A program made the translations under genes and the position numbers. The notes under the pieces are model-generated. The model saw nothing but the letters and a program-made list of their open reading frames with translations, searched no databases and had not been told where the DNA came from. Positions 36,045 to 38,039 of a stretch of DNA of 38,039 bases are shown here, one piece after another. This DNA is from Porphyromonas sp. GTDB taxonomy: Bacteria; Bacteroidota; Bacteroidia; Bacteroidales; Porphyromonadaceae. The stretch covers positions 1 to 38,039 of the forward strand of contig JALFBN010000001.1 in the NCBI GenBank assembly GCA_022772085.1. Reading direction: 5' to 3'. The stretch's first letter is position 1, and each line of letters opens with the position of its first letter.

Positions 36045-37043
36045 TCAGTCTATCTTTTTTAGAGAGTCAAACATATTCTCTCCTTGAGCCAAAGAACGCT
36101 CTTTGAGAGCTTTTCGCTCGGACAAGGTAAGTCTATCGTGCAATATCTTGTCATAAAAAACGGGCACAGCAATCTCGAAATGATGCTTATGCCCCGTGAC
36201 AGGATGTTTTATATCCAACTCCGTTTGGCTCAACGCAATGCCGAGAGTACCTTTGATAATGCTCCTACTATCTCCAATCAAAGAGAAATGATTCTCTTTA
36301 AGTTGACTACGAATGCCATTATAACGTCCTAAGAGATTGATCTTGAGCGCAGCACGCAAGGGCGTCCGCTCCATCACCTCAAAGGTGGCACGAGAGCGAC
36401 GTGAAATACTTTCTTTTTGTGCTTTATCCGTATCTTTTTTCCCCTTTTGCCGCACTCGTGGAGGTAGGGCAAATGTACCCTGATCAGTCCCGACGGAGCC
36501 TTCGACTAAAGCTACAAAGGTCTGACGCAGGATATATTTTTCCCAGTTATCCAGGATCTCCTGCTGTACCTCTCGATTGCGAGCAAAAAGGATCAGCCCT
36601 CGAGTGTCTCGATCAAGACGATTCAGCAAAAAGATCTTCTCTCTGGCATCCCCTTGCTTATAGTGATCGGCAACCATACGATACACCGTATGTTTATCTC
36701 CGGATTTGGAGGCAATGGTGGGTATCCCAATCTCCTTTTGAATCAACAAAAAATAGTCATCCTGCCACAAAATCTTCACCTCTTCATTAGCAAGATCAGG
36801 AGCAAAACCAACACTATAGATCACGACTTCGTCACCCTTTTGAATCGGGAAACTATGTGCCGTCTGCACGACACCATTAACTTTGACGCATCGATCACGC
36901 AGGTATTGCTTGTGTGTCGTACGACTACTCTGTGGTAACAGAGCAATGAGCATCTCCATAAGCGAGATAGCCTCCGAAGCACGTCCCTGTACAACTACAT
37001 ACCTATAACGGCGCCCCTCTTTTCCTTTATTGTTGTAAGTCAT
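36045..37043 (-). CDS. RluA-family RNA pseudouridine synthase, divergent
   Basis: 332 residues from ATG at 37043, which overlaps the upstream gene by 17 bp; the ATG at 37070 would overlap by 44 bp. An N-terminal S4-type RNA-binding segment (TTHKQYLRDRCVKVNGVVQ, QKGDEVVIYS) is followed by the catalytic domain. The catalytic Asp is in LLNRLDRDTRGLILFARN, where most homologues have His before RLD. The usual GRxxQIR motif reads GRYNGIR here, followed by LIGDSRS. The target is probably an rRNA or tRNA uridine; which one cannot be told. It is located within the divIC-dsbD-mazG cluster. Confidence 0.85.
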   Translation of the reverse strand: MTYNNKGKEGRRYRYVVVQGRASEAISLMEMLIALLPQSSRTTHKQYLRDRCVKVNGVVQTAHSFPIQKGDEVVIYSVGFAPDLANEEVKILWQDDYFLLIQKEIGIPTIASKSGDKHTVYRMVADHYKQGDAREKIFLLNRLDRDTRGLILFARNREVQQEILDNWEKYILRQTFVALVEGSVGTDQGTFALPPRVRQKGKKDTDKAQKESISRRSRATFEVMERTPLRAALKINLLGRYNGIRSQLKENHFSLIGDSRSIIKGTLGIALSQTELDIKHPVTGHKHHFEIAVPVFYDKILHDRLTLSERKALKERSLAQGENMFDSLKKID

Positions 37044-37404
37044 CTTTTGTTTTTGAGGATTTGTTGGCAATACAGCTCAAAGCGATATTGCTATAAACCA
37101 TGAAGACACAAGCCACGAAAAAAAAGATAATCCACAACTCACTCTGCATAAACATACTGATCGCTCCGGCAAGCCAGAGCAATCCTGAGAAGTGTGCAAG
37201 TCGAAGTAATCTTTTGATCCGCAGGTTGTCCTGCTTCGGGCGATAGGCTATCACAGCCCATAAGTAAAGTAACGCCCCTGGAAGTAGTACCCAACGAGCA
37301 ATCTCCCACTGTAATATAATACGAGCGAGAAGCCCCAACAACAGGATTTGAGTACTTATGATGTAAACAATATTGTTGATCTCGAAGCGGTTCTTATTCT
37401 GCAT
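37027..37404 (-). CDS. Small four-helix membrane protein, function unknown
   Basis: 125 residues, with four predicted transmembrane helices at about 10-32, 35-52, 68-85 and 88-108, and a polar tail SSKTKDDLQQ. I recognise no family motif. It lies 5 bp after the divIC-like gene and overlaps the pseudouridine synthase start by 17 bp, suggesting translational coupling. The close packing supports it as a real gene; its role is unknown. Confidence 0.7.
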   Translation of the reverse strand: MQNKNRFEINNIVYIISTQILLLGLLARIILQWEIARWVLLPGALLYLWAVIAYRPKQDNLRIKRLLRLAHFSGLLWLAGAISMFMQSELWIIFFFVACVFMVYSNIALSCIANKSSKTKDDLQQ

Positions 37405-37409
37405 ATAGA

Positions 37410-37772
37410 TTAGTCTTTCTGTGATGTTGTATCTACAATTAGAAAGGTAACTTCGTCGGGTCTTTGGAAGTTGTACTTGGTGCGGGCCACCTCTTCTAAG
37501 TAGGCCTTCTCATTAAGATCTTGCAATACCAAGCTATCTCGCTTCAAATTGGCACGAGCATCTCGTACCGCCCGACGAAGCTCTAAGACTGAGGTCCGAT
37601 ACTCTACTTGCTTGAAGATACTCGCCTCTCCGAAAGCCAATTCCGTAACAGACAAAAAAACAAAACAGGTCAATGCCAAAACCCAAGGATGCTCTGTATT
37701 ATACGAATCAATACGTCGCAACAATCCCCTAACAAATTGAGAAAAACGTTGCTGTAGCTTTTTTCCTTTCAT
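37410..37772 (-). CDS. Septum formation initiator family protein (DivIC/FtsB-like)
   Basis: 120 residues with the architecture of FtsB/DivIC divisome proteins. A short cytoplasmic N-terminus is followed by one membrane helix (WVLALTCFVFLSVTELAF, ~30-48), then a coiled coil (YRTSVLELRRAVRDARANL and following). The conserved C-terminal block is YLEEVARTKYNFQRPDEVTF, in which REKYxFxxPxE is typical of the family in Bacteroidetes. It presumably bridges FtsL/FtsQ-type proteins in the division site. First gene of the seven-gene cluster. Confidence 0.85.
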   Translation of the reverse strand: MKGKKLQQRFSQFVRGLLRRIDSYNTEHPWVLALTCFVFLSVTELAFGEASIFKQVEYRTSVLELRRAVRDARANLKRDSLVLQDLNEKAYLEEVARTKYNFQRPDEVTFLIVDTTSQKD

Positions 37773-37850
37773 TTCTTTGTCTCAATCCTCTAATGAAGAT
37801 CCCCTTTACATGATATATCACTCCCGGAGATCTCCCATGATTCCTAGGTA

Positions 37851-37858
37851 CAAAAGTA
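37851..37858 (-). promoter_or_regulatory. -7 element for the divIC-to-barrel gene cluster
   Basis: The minus strand reads TACTTTTG, 78 bp upstream of the divIC-like start, matching TAnnTTTG. No -33 TTTG at normal spacing. The end of the insertion sequence lies about 40 bp further upstream. Confidence 0.5.
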
Positions 37859-37899
37859 CACTTTTTTCTTATATCCTCCGAGCTATCGCAAAGAGAAAC

Positions 37900-38039
37900 C
37901 AGGGCAACCGCATCAAATTCTGAGAAGCTTTCTGAGGTATTCTGGATTCATCGCCGCCTTAAACATTCTCTTCTTCACAGAGTGCTTGTCTTTCTGAGCC
38001 TTAACGATCCCCAAGGCCAGCTTCCTTAAGACATTTAGG
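37900..38039 (-). mobile_element. End of an ISAs1-family insertion sequence (partial)
   Basis: The transposase C-terminus is followed 12 bp downstream of its stop by CAGGGCAACCGC, starting at 37900 on the plus strand. This is a plausible terminal inverted repeat, since ISAs1-family ends begin CAGG as I recall. The other end lies outside the window, so the inverted repeat and the target duplication cannot be checked. Confidence 0.6.
37913..38039 (-). CDS. ISAs1-family transposase, C-terminal fragment (runs off window)
   Basis: The minus frame is open from the window edge to a TGA at 37913-37915 and gives 41 residues, starting LNVLRKLALGIVKAQKDKHS and ending NPEYLRKLLRI. The pattern N-LRK-AL followed by a Lys-rich KDKHSVKKR block and a final A-M-NPEYL-LL matches the end of ISAs1/H-repeat transposases. 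ISAs1-type elements such as ISPg2 occur in Porphyromonas. It is too short to say whether the rest is intact. Not shown as a complete frame because it starts outside the window. Confidence 0.78.
   Translation of the reverse strand, partial: LNVLRKLALGIVKAQKDKHSVKKRMFKAAMNPEYLRKLLRI

Noticed and set aside
1-38039. CRISPR array, prophage, toxin-antitoxin or defence island
   Set aside because: No regularly spaced direct repeats, integrase, phage structural genes or defence domains were seen. The gene content is housekeeping plus surface proteins.

Overview
The window looks like a chromosomal segment of a Bacteroidales bacterium, most likely a Porphyromonas species. This is inferred from gene content: an RprX/RprY-type two-component pair, a DUF5606 protein, an InlJ-like leucine-rich protein with a type IX secretion (T9SS) C-terminal signal, fused cobalamin-synthesis enzymes of the kind known from Porphyromonas, and an ISAs1-family transposase end. 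It is also supported by promoters, which repeatedly show the Bacteroidetes -7 element TAnnTTTG, in two cases with a well-spaced -33 TTTG. No species assignment is possible by eye.

Layout. Everything is on the minus strand except one cobalamin operon. Positions 1-2847: split proton-translocating transhydrogenase pntAa-pntAb-pntB (pntB cut by the window edge). 3306-6527: large secreted beta-helix/LRR protein. 6654-8328: kbl and a DUF5606 protein. 8656-14627: purL, dprA and a glycosyltransferase, read as one unit. 14827-15261: rpiB. 15478-17833: histidine kinase and response regulator. 18202-18276: tRNA-Pro(GGG) with its own promoter and terminator. 18308-22042: alaS-aroB. 22217-23155: a lipoprotein. 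23494-26402: translation genes rplM-rpsI, then rpsB-tsf. 26403-27308: a 906-bp divergent intergenic region rich in inverted repeats. 27309-31012 (plus): cbiG-cbiF and cobK-cbiD fusions. 31039-37772: a tightly packed seven-gene cluster running divIC-like, membrane protein, pseudouridine synthase, dsbD-like, mazG, methyltransferase and outer-membrane barrel. 37900-38039: the end of an ISAs1-like insertion sequence.

How the parts work together. The plus-strand operon carries four consecutive steps of the corrin ring-contraction section (CbiF, CbiG, CbiD, CbiJ/CobK activities) in only two polypeptides. The remaining genes are mostly housekeeping: redox balance (Pnt), purine synthesis (PurL), pentose phosphate (RpiB), shikimate (AroB), alanylation (AlaS), ribosome and elongation factors, envelope disulfide reduction (DsbD-like) and nucleotide sanitation (MazG).

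I found no CRISPR array, prophage, defence island or clearly new multi-gene system. The best leads are noncoding: the competing inverted repeats and the promoter palindrome between rplM and the cobalamin operon, the long rplM leader, and the rpsI-rpsB spacer. The domain fusions and the divergent pseudouridine synthase are the main protein-level points.
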